From Chara braunii (Eukaryota > Streptophyta > Charophyceae > Charales > Characeae), in assembly GCA_003427395.1 (NCBI GenBank), contig BFEA01000065.1, positions 3,586,089-3,624,495 of the forward strand: a stretch of 38,407 nt of DNA, written 5' to 3'. The stretch's first letter is position 1; the number at the start of each line of letters is the position of its first letter. The notes below the pieces were generated by a model. That model did not search any database. It had not been told where the DNA came from and saw only the letters and a list, made by a program, of their open reading frames with translations. This document shows positions 10,006 to 19,520 of this stretch, one piece after another. A program made the translations under genes and the position numbers.

Positions 10006-10697
10006 GTCTTACTGATGGATCAAGTTATCGCTTTGGATGGCATTCGAGCCCTGAATCGTTGAAAGTTTGAGGACTTATGCTGGAGTCAGATGCATAATGA
10101 GAAATAATCAGTGTGATCCATGACAATTGATTATTGCCAGCTCAAAACAAGGGTACCCATCATCGTTTAGATGAAGTATAGAGAAAATGATCGTGAGAGG
10201 TTGATAGCTTGTATCCATACCTCCAATCAATGCCCACACAACAAGATTGCTGTATCCAAAACAATCAGTTCTCACTCAGCCAACCTTTTCTCTACCCGCA
10301 AGAGTTATTGATTCTGAATCCCTAACTCTTATGGTCATTGTTACGATGATAGTCTATATGAGACAGTACCTGGGTCGAAGTAACGTACCTCGTCGTTCCC
10401 TGCCTCCAGAGTTCCGTCTAAACTCCGGCAGAGCTCCCGCAATCGCCCTGTTACATGGATCAAATATGGAATGGGAGTCTTTTGCGCATGAGTCCTGATC
10501 TCAGTAAGCCATTTGAAATACTATTTTTTACTCACGTTGCTTGAAGGTGGTTGTGTGCTTATATGGGGTTTAGGCATAGGAAGGCGAAGGAGGATGAAGG
10601 ATGTAAGAGCCGTCATACTTGTTGGCGCCCCTTCCTCGCTCTGTTGCCTCACACCCCTGTCTGATTTAGATTCCTATTCTAGTATGTGGTGCCAGTG
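10006..10697. other. Non-coding stretch without recognised features
   Basis: Only short open frames without recognisable domains are present. I see no RNA gene or repeat shared with the rest of the window. Confidence 0.4.
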
Positions 10698-10738
10698 ACA
10701 ATAGTAACAATGATAATAATAATAAATATAACAATAAC

Positions 10739-10784
<46 letters not shown>

Positions 10785-10815
10785 TCACTAATAATAATAA
10801 CAATGATAATAACAG
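10698..10815. repeat. AAT microsatellite array 1
   Basis: Mostly (AAT)n with CAA and GAT interruptions. The flanking sequence downstream (TGAGTAGTTGTAT, AGAGCAATATAACGA) is paralogous to the sequence after the array at 14807 (14938-15030). Confidence 0.9.
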
Positions 10816-11237
10816 GGGTGTGATTGATATCCAACCCCAAGCTGCGAGACCATTTAATCGCCTGAGTAGTTGTATATGAGCAGCTAATACCATAGCACCA
10901 GCCAGACAGAGCAATATAACGATATAATGAGCCAATGCCCAGTTTATACTACTTGCCTACCCTCCTAATCTCGTACTCATGCAACAAGCCTACTTTAATA
11001 GTGAAGTCCAAAATCTATATGACGGCACTACTAGTGCAGACCGCGTTTGTATGCCGGGTACGTTTTCTCTTTCCTCTTTCTCTATTTTCTCTTTCTCCGT
11101 CTGTCTCACTCTTGGTGTGTATGTGTCTTTCTCTGCGTATTGATGCGTTCGTCACAGGCTGTGTCCCATTGCGTATGTCACAGTCTGTGTTCCATCTATG
11201 CGTGACAATGGTGAATCTGTGGTGCAATACCATGCGG

Positions 11238-11519
11238 TTAGCGGCACCGGACCAGTCAGTCCCAGTCCAGCCCAGCAAGTACCGTCTAGGACCGTGTACA
11301 CCGAGGGGTCAGGAAACCAGGACAGACCAGTGAGTCACAGAAGTAAAATCAAGAGGTTGTGCACAGCCATTCATTCATTCCTGCGGAGCCATGCGGAAGC
11401 GCTGTCTCAGCGCCTGGCGCACGACAGTTTACAGTGTGCCCGAAGGACGCAGGGCGAGAGAGACAAAGTACAGCCATCGTTGATACGGTAGGGGCAGTCA
11501 CAGCTGCCGTAGTCCATGG
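11238..11519 (+). repeat. Diverged copy of the chromovirus 3' end/LTR-like sequence
   Basis: Aligns by eye with 7345-7622. Shared blocks include CCAGTCAGTCCCAG, CAGCAAGTACC, AAATCAAGAGG, CATTCATTCATTCCTGCG and CCATGCGGAAGCGCTG. It lacks the coding part, so it is probably a solo or truncated LTR-type remnant. It is followed directly by the module at 11585-11705. Confidence 0.75.
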
Positions 11520-11584
11520 TTAAGGGAAGCGGTACTTGTGCATGTGAACAGCGTATTGTTGGCTGCTGAGTTGGCATAGCCCGT

Positions 11585-11705
11585 TGAAAGTGAACTCTTG
11601 TTTGGTTGCCATATCTCTGAGTATCGTGGGGCGCGTGTCGCCAGTTTGTTGTGCTGCTGTTTCATATGCATGTAAAGTGTGACTGAGAACGAGTCTGATT
11701 GCAGC
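11585..11705 (+). repeat. Module R2 (TATCTCTGAGT ... ATGCATGNAAAGTGTG), copy 1
   Basis: Shares GCCATATCTCTGAGT, GTCGCCAGT, GCTGCTGTTT and GAACGAGTCTGATTG with 21890-22008. Diverged forms occur at 12648-12706 and 14708-14808. Copies in the 10-15 kb interval run straight into an AAT array; the 21.9-kb copy does not. Confidence 0.8.
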
Positions 11706-11771
<66 letters not shown>

Positions 11772-12646
11772 ATTATGGATGAAGCACAGAAATCCAGAAT
11801 CCAAAATCACACTGATTTCCATGTAGTCAAAGCCAGATAGCACAATGGAATCAAGTAACCATCCATTTGAGACTAATACAGCAGTATCGTGAGTCAATGT
11901 CCCCAACAGCATAACCCAATGCAGCTCTCTCTCTCGAGTAGCGCCTGGCGCCCTATCTACACTACAGCCTATTCTCTATGACTATAGAATAAAAACAACC
12001 AGACAATTTGACGACCAGTGAGTGATGGCGTCAATACCACTGTCAAGTCCCTCTCCACCAGGTACGTCCTCTCTTCACCCACATTCTTCCTTGGTAACTC
12101 TCACAACGCCCTTCACCTTCACTGCACCCTCATGCGGCCTGACTATGGCCGCCAGTGCCCCCGTGTGCAGGCAGCGCCCTACATCCTAGCGCTAGCCTGC
12201 CTCATCCTAGCGCAGCGCAGCCATGCACAGCGCAGCAGCTTGCATTCGCCCAGCGTGCCAGCAATGCCCGCATTGGCCAAGACCCCTGCCCACTCGCATT
12301 CTCTGCCTGTATGCCAATGCTGCGTGTGGGCGGCCTGCCTTGAGCCTGCGTTTCAGACCCAGACCCTGCGCCCAGGCCCAACCCAGATGTGGCCCAGGCT
12401 GTACAATTGCCCCTTGGGTCAGGGCCGCTGTCCATATGCAGACCCTTTCCGGTTCCCCTTTTGTTTGCCTGGCCTCATTGACGGCACTGCTGCTTTCTCA
12501 TTAGCCTACAACGGCAATGCTGCAACTGTCTGACATCCACTTTACGAGAATGTTGAAAGAAAGGCATGTTCGTGGATACCCTGACCAACCTTCACTTAGG
12601 GCGGTCACGGTCTGGCCCGCCTTCTCTTAGGGCGGGCACAAGGCCT
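11706..12646 (+). repeat. Duplicated ~0.9-kb unit X, copy 1
   Basis: Begins with an AAT array (11706-11768) followed by a region sharing GCACAGAAATCCA, CCAGATAGCACAAT, TGAGTCAATGTCC and GCGCC(T)GGCGCCCTA with 13240-13580. A CAG|GTACGT site (12059-12067), a block with GGCCGCCAGTGCCC, and an end block with two GGGCGG repeats around GGCCCGCC follow. The whole unit is paralogous to 13165-14083. No coding capacity is conserved between the copies, because the shared open frames differ. Confidence 0.8.
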
Positions 12647-12647
12647 G

Positions 12648-12771
12648 CTGTGCTGCTGTTCTCACGCATGAAAAGTGTAAATGAATTGAGTCTGATTGCT
12701 CACTTAGTAATAATACTAATACTGCTAGTAACAATAATAGCAATAATATAATAATGTTAGTAATAATAATG
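12648..12771 (+). repeat. Module R2 fragment plus AAT array
   Basis: A short R2 remnant (TGTGCTGCTGTT, GCATGAAAAGTGT, GAGTCTGATTG) leads into an imperfect AAT array at 12707-12771. Confidence 0.75.
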
Positions 12772-12784
12772 ATTGCACGTGAAA

Positions 12785-13150
12785 TTTTGTAATAGCAAAC
12801 TTCAGAAACCGAACAGCAGCATATACATGAGACCAGACAGTCGCGATTTCGAACCCACAGCAGAACCGCATCACGAGTTTCATCAAATAACAGCACCGCA
12901 AAAGCTCATAATCGACATTGTTGGACTATTCCCTTCATCGTCAACGAAGAGCCAGAGTTGATATCCTATCTGGCGATCGACGACCAGACTACCGATAGCA
13001 GATCTCATCTATCTACAGTTACCATGCCAGAGGTGACGACAACGGCTGCCCAGAAGCAGATAGCGGCCAATTCCCTATGCTTCCCTCAGCAGGTACGTCT
13101 CTCGCCTCTCGCACAACCTCAATCCCCCTTTACGTAGATGCCATAAATTC
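12785..13150 (+). repeat. Module R4, copy 1
   Basis: Aligns with 17818-18180: shared AATAGC-AACTTCA, CATCACGAGTTTCA, AAAGCTCATAATC, ATCAACGAAGA-CCAGAGTTG. It ends with a 45-base GT...AG segment (13093-13137) that is the same length in copy 2. Partial copies of the module's second half lie at 15895-16085 and 17500-17710. Confidence 0.8.
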
Positions 13151-13164
13151 CCAAAGTACGCAAA

Positions 13165-13192
13165 TAATAATTAATAATAAAGAAATAATAAC

Positions 13193-13228
<36 letters not shown>

Positions 13229-14083
13229 GGAAAATGCAAGAAGATATGACTGTGGACAAAGCACAGAAATCCAAATTGCAACACCATACTGAAGTCTGAG
13301 TAGTCAAACAAGAGCAGATAGCTCAACGAACCAAGTAACCATCTATTTGAGGATGATACAGAAGAATCGTGAGTCAATGTCCATGCCCAACAGGGCAACA
13401 TCAACAGCATACCCCATTGTACTTCTCTGTCTGAATGGCGCCAGGCGCCCTACCTACTCTACAGGCTATACCTACAACTACAGCAATGCAAGCAACCAGG
13501 CAACTTGACTATCAGCGTGTGATGATACCAACGCCGACTTCCACCTCCGCCAGGTACGTGTCCTCATCATTCACATTCTCCCTTAATAACCCACAGCGCC
13601 CTTCACCTCCGAAGAACCACTTTCGCCCTTCACCCTTCACTGCACCCCTTTGTGGCCCAGGCTATGGCCGCCAGTGCCCATACTCAAGCAGCGCCCTACC
13701 GCCTAGCTCTGGCCTGCTAACCTTACGCGCCACGCAGCTTTTACTCAGCGCAACACACATGTATTTGCGCAGCGTGCTGGCAACACCTGCATTGGCCCAG
13801 GATACTTGCCCACCCGCACACTCCGCCTATAAGTCAATGCTGCGTGTGGGCGGCCTGTCTTGAGCCCGCGTTTTCTGTCCCAGACCCCGCGCCCAGGGTC
13901 TGCTCGGTCTTAATGACGACAACGCTGCTTTCTCACTGGTCCATGTGGCAATGCTACAAACTGTCTGATACCCTCTTTACGGAAATTTTGAAGGAAAGGC
14001 CTTGTTCGTAAATATCTTGACCAGTCATCACTCAGGGCGGTCACAGGTCCGGCCCGCCTTCACTTAGGGCGGGCACAAGGCTT
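13165..14083 (+). repeat. Duplicated ~0.9-kb unit X, copy 2
   Basis: Paralogue of 11706-12646 in the same order: AAT array (13165-13228), GCACAGAAATCCA block, GGCGCCAGGCGCCC, CAG|GTACGT (13551-13559), CTATGGCCGCCAGTGCCC block, and a GGGCGGTCAC - GGCCCGCC - GGGCGGGCACAAGGC end. Confidence 0.8.
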
Positions 14084-14805
14084 GATGGGGCCCGGGTGTG
14101 TATCTGTACGTGTGTGTGACACAGTGTAGTAGTGTCTGTTTCACAGCGTGACAGTGTTTTTTTTTACTGTGTTTGTGTGCGGCTGTGTATCTTTGTCACC
14201 ATGCATGTGACTCCCTGTCTGTGTGTTCGTCACTGTGTCTGTATCTGTTCCAATGTGTAGGTGTGTGTTCCACTGTGCGGTATCGTGTCACTTGCGTATG
14301 CGTCCCCGTGAGACTGTGAGACGGTGTTATGACTGCGTCACGGCGTGTCACAGTCCGTATGTGACTGCGCAGGTGAATGCGCACCGTGTGCCTCTCACCG
14401 TGCTAGCATCACGGTAACTGCATGACGGCGTACCTGCAGTTCTGTGTGATCCCCTTCTATCGGGGTATGCCACTGTGCCTGCGTTTGCACTGTGCACCGT
14501 GTGTCACTGTGCCTCGGGTTTCCACTGTGGTCTGTGTGTGTGTGTGTTGTGTATATGCAGTCGTTTGTGCGTGAGTGCGGGACATCCGGCGGGATCCAGG
14601 GGATCCTGAGTTGAGCGAGCGCGGATGTGGAGTGGACATAATGGAGGGAGCTGGATGTTCAGGCGCTGTCGCGCCACAGTCTGTCTGAAGCGAGCTTGCA
14701 TTCAACTGCGTTCTTGGTTGCTATATCTCTGAGCTTACTGTGGGTGCCGTACGCCAGTGTGAATCGCCCTCTGTCTGCATGTATGTGAAGCGGAGGTTAA
14801 AGTGC

Positions 14806-14806
<1 letters not shown>
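14084..14806. other. GT-rich low-complexity tract with LTR-like and R2 remnants
   Basis: 14090-14560 is rich in GTGT and CACTGTG words without a fixed period. 14560-14690 shares GATGTTCAGGCGCTGTCGC-like words with 7705-7735 of the putative LTR. 14708-14806 is a diverged R2 module (CTATATCTCTGAG, ACGCCAGTGTG). No gene is supported. Confidence 0.55.

Positions 14807-14849
<43 letters not shown>
14807..14849. repeat. AAT microsatellite array
   Basis: About 14 perfect AAT units directly following a diverged R2 module. Confidence 0.95.
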
Positions 14850-14850
<1 letters not shown>

Positions 14851-15269
14851 GCAAAAACAATGATAATAACACTAACTATTGCACGGAATAAGAGTGCGAA
14901 CGGTACTCAGAAGATCGAGTTGCGAAATCACACAGATGTCTGAGTAGTTGTGTCCCAACAGAGAGTACAGATGCACCGAGAATCCACCCACAAGGAGCAA
15001 TATAACGAGGTACCGAACCAATGACCAAGCCCAAAGGCCATACCAACACATTATACAGAGTCGCTCTCTTTGTCCGGAGCATAGCGCCCAGCCCACTCTA
15101 CCATGCTATCTTATGCTACCACTGGTCCACACAACAGGATCGCTTCGACTCACGAAGACCAATGCACACTACCGTCCACACCATCGGCGACCCCTACTTC
15201 AGGTACCAGGTACGTAACCCGGCACCCTCAATCAGACCTTAATTACAGCTCCTCATTTCCCTGAAGACC

Positions 15270-15596
15270 ACCAGATCAACAATTGAAGTCAACGTAGCCA
15301 AAGCCAGAGTAGATAGCACAATGAACCGAGTAACCACCCATTTGAGAATGATATAGCAGAATTGCGTGTCAATGTCCAGCCTATTCGGGCAATACCAACT
15401 GCATAATCTAGTGTGGCTCTCACTCTTGAAGGGTGCATGGTGCCCTTTCTACTCTTCGGCCTGGTGCCACAACTTCAACATGATAGCAACCTGCCAACTT
15501 AACGACCAGTGAGCGCAGTCGTCAGCACCAAACTGCTAACCACTCTCTCCATCAAATTACTGATGTCACGTGGATCCGAGGTCATCAGGCATCCAA
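15270..15596 (+). repeat. Module R3, third copy, lacking the downstream block
   Basis: Shares GTAGCCAAAGCCAGA, GATAGCACAATG, CCATTTGAGA and TTAACGACCAGTGAG with unit X copy 1 (11820-12040). It runs into a different AAT array (15597-15690) instead of the GGCCGCCAGTGCCC block of the two X units. Confidence 0.7.
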
Positions 15597-15690
15597 GTAA
15601 TAACAATAATAATAATAATAATAATAGCAAATAATAATAATAATCATTAATAGTAATAATAATAATAAATAATAATAATAATGATAATAG
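15597..15690. repeat. AAT microsatellite array
   Basis: Imperfect AAT array with CAA, GCA and CAT interruptions. Confidence 0.9.
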
Positions 15691-16090
15691 TGGTGCTCGA
15701 AAGCTCATCGAGGCGACAATCCCAGATCATACTTTTCATATTGAAGGCTAGATAGTCACATCGTATCCAGAGAGCAGCATTGCTCCAGTGACACATCAGC
15801 GGAGGCGTGTAGTACTGAAAAACCTGATGCCCGTGGAGAGCGTGCCCTCTCTCCTCAACACAAAAGCCCAGTCCCCTCACACTCACAATTGGCGCTCAGC
15901 GCCCAGACTTGCAAGTGCCAGATCCTATCTAGCCTATGTCTACAACGCAGATGTTGTCGTCAACAGCTCTCTCGAGGTACGAGCAAATCTCGGACCACGC
16001 CATTACATCAAGCATCAGGTGTGTTTTGTCGCATCACTCACAACCCCGATCCTCCTCCACAGTATGTCACGTGCACCCAAGGACCAAACG
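15691..16090 (+). repeat. Module R6 plus second half of R4
   Basis: 15715-15860 aligns with 16800-16930 (shared CATATTGAAGGC/CACATTGAAAGC, CCAGAGAGCAGCATTG/CGGAAAGCAGCATTG). From 15915 it joins the second half of module R4 (GATCCTATCTAGCCTAT, CATCA-GCATCAG), including a 44-base GT...AG segment at 16019-16062. Confidence 0.65.
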
Positions 16091-16707
16091 TGCATCCCAT
16101 CCAGCATACAACAGCGCAGCCTGGATATGGTTGCCTGCTTAGTCAACGTGTGTTTGTCTGTCATTTCTATCCGTCCTTGTTTCTCTACCTGCCAGTAGGT
16201 GTCTGTTCTTGTAAACTCGTTTCTGTAAACCCGCCTACTCTTTCTGTTGTTGTATGTATCAGTTTGCCTGGTCGTTTGCCTGAGTGTCTGACTGTTCCTG
16301 CCCGTTCGGCTGCTTTGCCTGTATACCTGTATGTATATATGTTTTGTCTGTTTGTCTGTATGGATCTTGTCTGTCTTGTCTGTTCGTCTGTCAGTCACTG
16401 TCTGTTTGCCCTGTCATCTTCCCGTTTGTTCGTCTGTTTCTTGTCCCGTTTGTCTTGTCCGCTTATCTCAGATTGTCTGATTTTCTGTCTTTTCTTTTCT
16501 CTTTCTCCCTTCTTCCTCCCCTTTCTCTCTCTCCCTTTCTTATCCTTTCTCTCTTTCTCTAGCTGCAGTCTCTCTATCTGACTTTGTACAACCCTTCTCC
16601 CTTCTGATCTTTTCTTTTGTTTCCTACGAGCCTTTCCTCTTTTCTCCTCTTCCATATCCCTCCAGTTGACTCCTCTTGCAACGGGCACTTAAGCAACCTA
16701 TCAGCGA
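16091..16707. other. TCTG/CTTT pyrimidine-rich low-complexity tract
   Basis: Rich in CTGT, GTCTGTTT and CTTTCTC words on the + strand. It gives long but compositionally trivial open frames on both strands. I see no gene. Confidence 0.6.
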
Positions 16708-16722
16708 TAATAATAATAATAT

Positions 16723-16785
<63 letters not shown>

Positions 16786-16786
16786 T
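16708..16786. repeat. AAT microsatellite array
   Basis: Nearly perfect AAT run with one TTT interruption near its start, followed by an R6 module copy (16795-16935). Confidence 0.95.
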
Positions 16787-17106
16787 AGTGAGATGATAAT
16801 ACTCAGACTAGCACAGTCACATTGAAAGCCAGATAGTATCACAGCCTTCGGAAAGCAGCATTGCACCAATATGCTACTGAAGGGGAATCGTAACACTTAA
16901 AACCAATGTCAACGAGAGTTGCTCTCGTCATTACCAACATATGTACCATGACCCTTCTCCCTTCTTAGTGCCCAATGCCCAGCCTACTCCCTACACTACC
17001 ACTCCCAGTCCTACTAATCGTCATGCAACTGTTGTCGTCAGCAGCCAAGGAAAGATTTGAAGTTGTCTACCAATGCAGACCATTGCCAAGACCAGGTACG
17101 TGCCCT

Positions 17107-17177
17107 CACATCATCATCATCACCATCATCATCATCACCATCATCACCATCATCATCACCCTCATCATCATCCTTAT
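17107..17177. repeat. CAT/ATC microsatellite
   Basis: Trinucleotide ATC/ACC run directly downstream of a CAG|GTACGT site at 17093-17101. Confidence 0.95.
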
Positions 17178-17199
17178 CTCCCCCTCTTTTCTCTCTTTC

Positions 17200-17390
17200 C
17201 TTCTCTATCTTCTCTTTTTTACACACCCACACGCACACCCTGCTGCATACCGTAAAGGTGCAGGCGAGAACAAGATCCGACCTCTCATACAAGTACAAGG
17301 TGGCGTAGCGGAGGACTTAGACACCAATGATTCAAACAGTCAATATTGCAATGCAGCCCCAACATACATCATCATCATCATCATCATTAT
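17200..17390 (+). repeat. Module R7, copy 1
   Basis: Shares CACACCC-CACGCGCAC-like, GGTGCAG-CGAGAAC, CCGACCTCTC-TAC, GAGGACTTAG and CAATATTGCAATGCAGCCCC with 19340-19520. Both copies lead into a CAT/ATC run. Confidence 0.8.
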
Positions 17391-17505
17391 CATCATCTCA
17401 TCATCATCATCATTATCATCATCTCATCATCATCATCCCATCATCATCATCATCTTCCCATCATCATCATCATCCTCCCATCATCATCATCATCGTCACA
17501 GACCC
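17365..17505. repeat. CAT/ATC microsatellite
   Basis: Long interrupted ATC array with CTC and CCC interruptions. Confidence 0.95.
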
Positions 17506-17713
17506 AATGCCGACACCCTATCTGGCGTTCGGCATGCAGACTACAGATGGCAGATCCTATCTAGCCTATACTTATAGTGACGGAGTTGACGACAGCAGCT
17601 CTCCCGAAGTACAGTCAGCACCGCACGCATCAGTACCAGTTTTGTCTTCTGTATCACTCACGACCCGATCCCCGACACGCAGATGCTACTTGCACTCAGA
17701 ATCTCTACGCACC

Positions 17714-17714
<1 letters not shown>

Positions 17715-17763
<49 letters not shown>

Positions 17764-17767
17764 TAAC

Positions 17768-17806
<39 letters not shown>

Positions 17807-17807
17807 T
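17715..17807. repeat. AAT microsatellite array (double)
   Basis: Two AAT runs separated by ATATAACAAT, followed by module R4 copy 2. Confidence 0.95.
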
Positions 17808-17817
17808 CAAGAAAGAT

Positions 17818-18190
17818 GAGCAATAGCGAACTTCAACCATCAAACAGCATCGTATACTCAAGACCAGCCAGTCGTGACCTTTGAACCAACAGCAGATTGC
17901 ATCACGAGTTTCACCAAATAAGAGCACAGCGAAAGCTCATAATCAATAATGCCGAAATAGTCCTATCATCATCAACGAAGAACCAGAGTTGCTATCCCAT
18001 CTGGCTCGGCTTCCAGACTACATGTAGATCTCGGCTACAAGAGAGAGAGAGAGATCGAGGAGAGAGAGAGAGAGATGGGATAGCACGGGCATATCTCGGC
18101 CAATGTCGCATACGTCAAGCACCAGGTAAGCCTCTCACTTCGCTCACAAACTCAATCCCCCAACTCACAGATGCCATGTGCACCCGGGAA
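17818..18190 (+). repeat. Module R4, copy 2
   Basis: Paralogue of 12785-13150. It has a GA-rich expansion at 18040-18075 and a 45-base GT...AG segment at 18126-18170 that matches the length and borders of the one in copy 1. Confidence 0.8.
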
Positions 18191-18211
18191 CTACCGTGCA
18201 CTCTCCTTCTT

Positions 18212-18282
18212 TCTCTCCTTCCCCCTTTCTCTCTCTTCTCCTTCTCCTCCTTCTTCTTCTCCTTCTTCTTCTTCTTCCCTGT
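18212..18282. repeat. CT/TTC pyrimidine tract
   Basis: CCTTCTTCTTCT-type tract; no coding support. Confidence 0.8.
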
Positions 18283-18464
18283 GCATCTCTCTATCACGCA
18301 ATCGCCTTTCCCCCCCTTCTGTGCATTTCCTCCTTCTGTCTCGTACCTAGCCATAATGTCGGCCAGGTTCCACTCAATCTGGGAGAGTCGATCCCCCTTC
18401 CCGTTTTCTTCTTTTTGCTTTCTCAAACCTACGTAGCACCAATCACGACCACGATCCCAAACAC

Positions 18465-18560
18465 AATAATAATAGACATACTACTACTATTACCACTACG
18501 ATTAATACAATATTAATATTAATACTATTATCAATAATAACAAATTAATAATAATAATAA
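18465..18560. repeat. Degenerate AAT/TAT array
   Basis: Mixed AAT, TAC and TAT triplets; the most decayed of the nine AAT arrays. Confidence 0.75.
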
Positions 18561-18681
18561 CAAATAAGAACGACTCTATACAAGCTACGTTTCCTGCCCG
18601 ATTCAGTCATGTCGGGGTTTATTCTATTCGGGGAAGAGAGCGCGCAATCGCGACGACATCGACTGTTGAGTAGCAGGTATG

Positions 18682-18757
<76 letters not shown>

Positions 18758-18795
18758 CCTCTCTCTCTCTCTCTCCTCGATCTCTCTCTCTCTCT
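18682..18795. repeat. (CT)n microsatellite
   Basis: A long CT run with a few C and GA interruptions, starting right after a CAG|GTATGT sequence at 18674-18682. Confidence 0.97.
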
Positions 18796-18955
18796 TCTCC
18801 TTCTGTGTCTCTTCCTCTCTCTGTCTCGCTCACTATCGTGCGTGCGCACGGGGTATCAATGTGCAAGGCGGTTGAAACCTTTAATGGCAGGGGTTGTGCA
18901 GATTCCCCCTTCTCTCTCATACACACACACACACACACACATACACATAGACACC

Positions 18956-19043
18956 ATCGATAGGATGAGCAAAAACGTAATGAATCTTCTGCTGAAACGT
19001 GAAATATACAATGCCACTTTTTTATTTCGCTTAGTCTATCGAT
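18956..19043. repeat. Short inverted-repeat element, copy 1 (88 bp)
   Basis: Bounded by ATCGATAG and its inverse CTATCGAT, with an inner sequence (GATGAGCAAAA, CTGAAACGTG) shared with 19160-19246. Size and inverted ends resemble a miniature inverted-repeat element; no coding capacity. Confidence 0.65.
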
Positions 19044-19159
19044 CCAAGTGACGTGCAGCGAGGGGCGGATACTTAGCTATTGGCCATGGTTGGGGACTCA
19101 TCGTTTACTATTTTATCTCGCCCCGGTCGAATCATGAACGTCTCATACACACCCATCCC

Positions 19160-19246
19160 ATCGATAGGATGAGCAAAACGGAATGAATCTTCCGCTGAAA
19201 CGTGGAAGTATACACTGCCACCTTTTGATTTGCTCGTTCTATCGAT
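19160..19246. repeat. Short inverted-repeat element, copy 2 (87 bp)
   Basis: Same 8-base inverted ends as copy 1. Similarity extends beyond the 3' end (GATC-AAG and AGGGGCGG/AGGAGCGG). Because the flanks are shared, this could be a local duplication instead of two insertions. Confidence 0.65.
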
Positions 19247-19339
19247 CAAGGTAGCGTGCGGCTAGGAGCGGGTAGGAGGCTTATATGCTCTCTCTCCCTC
19301 TCTCTCCTTCTCTCCTTCTTTGATCTCCATCTCTCTCCC

Positions 19340-19520
19340 TCTTTCTCTCTCCTTCTCTCCCTCACACCCACGCGCACCCCCGTCGCCTACTGTATCGGTG
19401 CAGACCGGATCGAGAACCGACCTCTCGTACGAAGTACGAGATAGCGTAGTGGAAGACTTAGGTACCGATGATCCGAACAATCAATATTGCAATGCAGCCC
19501 CGAATCATACGTCATCATCA
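19340..19520 (+). repeat. Module R7, copy 2
   Basis: Paralogue of 17200-17390, ending in a short ATC run near 19511-19524. Confidence 0.8.

Noticed and set aside
12018-12533. Pro/Cys/Ala-rich 171-codon open frame as a gene
   Set aside because: Its paralogue at 13435-13863 is not conserved at the protein level in the same frame; the region is better explained as duplicated non-coding module X.
10666-13410. Leu/Ile/Tyr homopolymer open frames resembling membrane segments
   Set aside because: They translate AAT/ATT arrays; the hydrophobic runs are repeat artefacts.
16395-16688. Lys/Arg/Glu-rich minus-strand open frame
   Set aside because: Opposite strand of a pyrimidine tract; no conserved paralogue or start context.
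17057-17577. His/Ser/Ile-rich open frames
   Set aside because: Produced by CAT/ATC microsatellites read in three frames.
18619-18963. Arg-Glu or Leu-Ser repeat proteins
   Set aside because: Artefacts of the (CT)n run on both strands.
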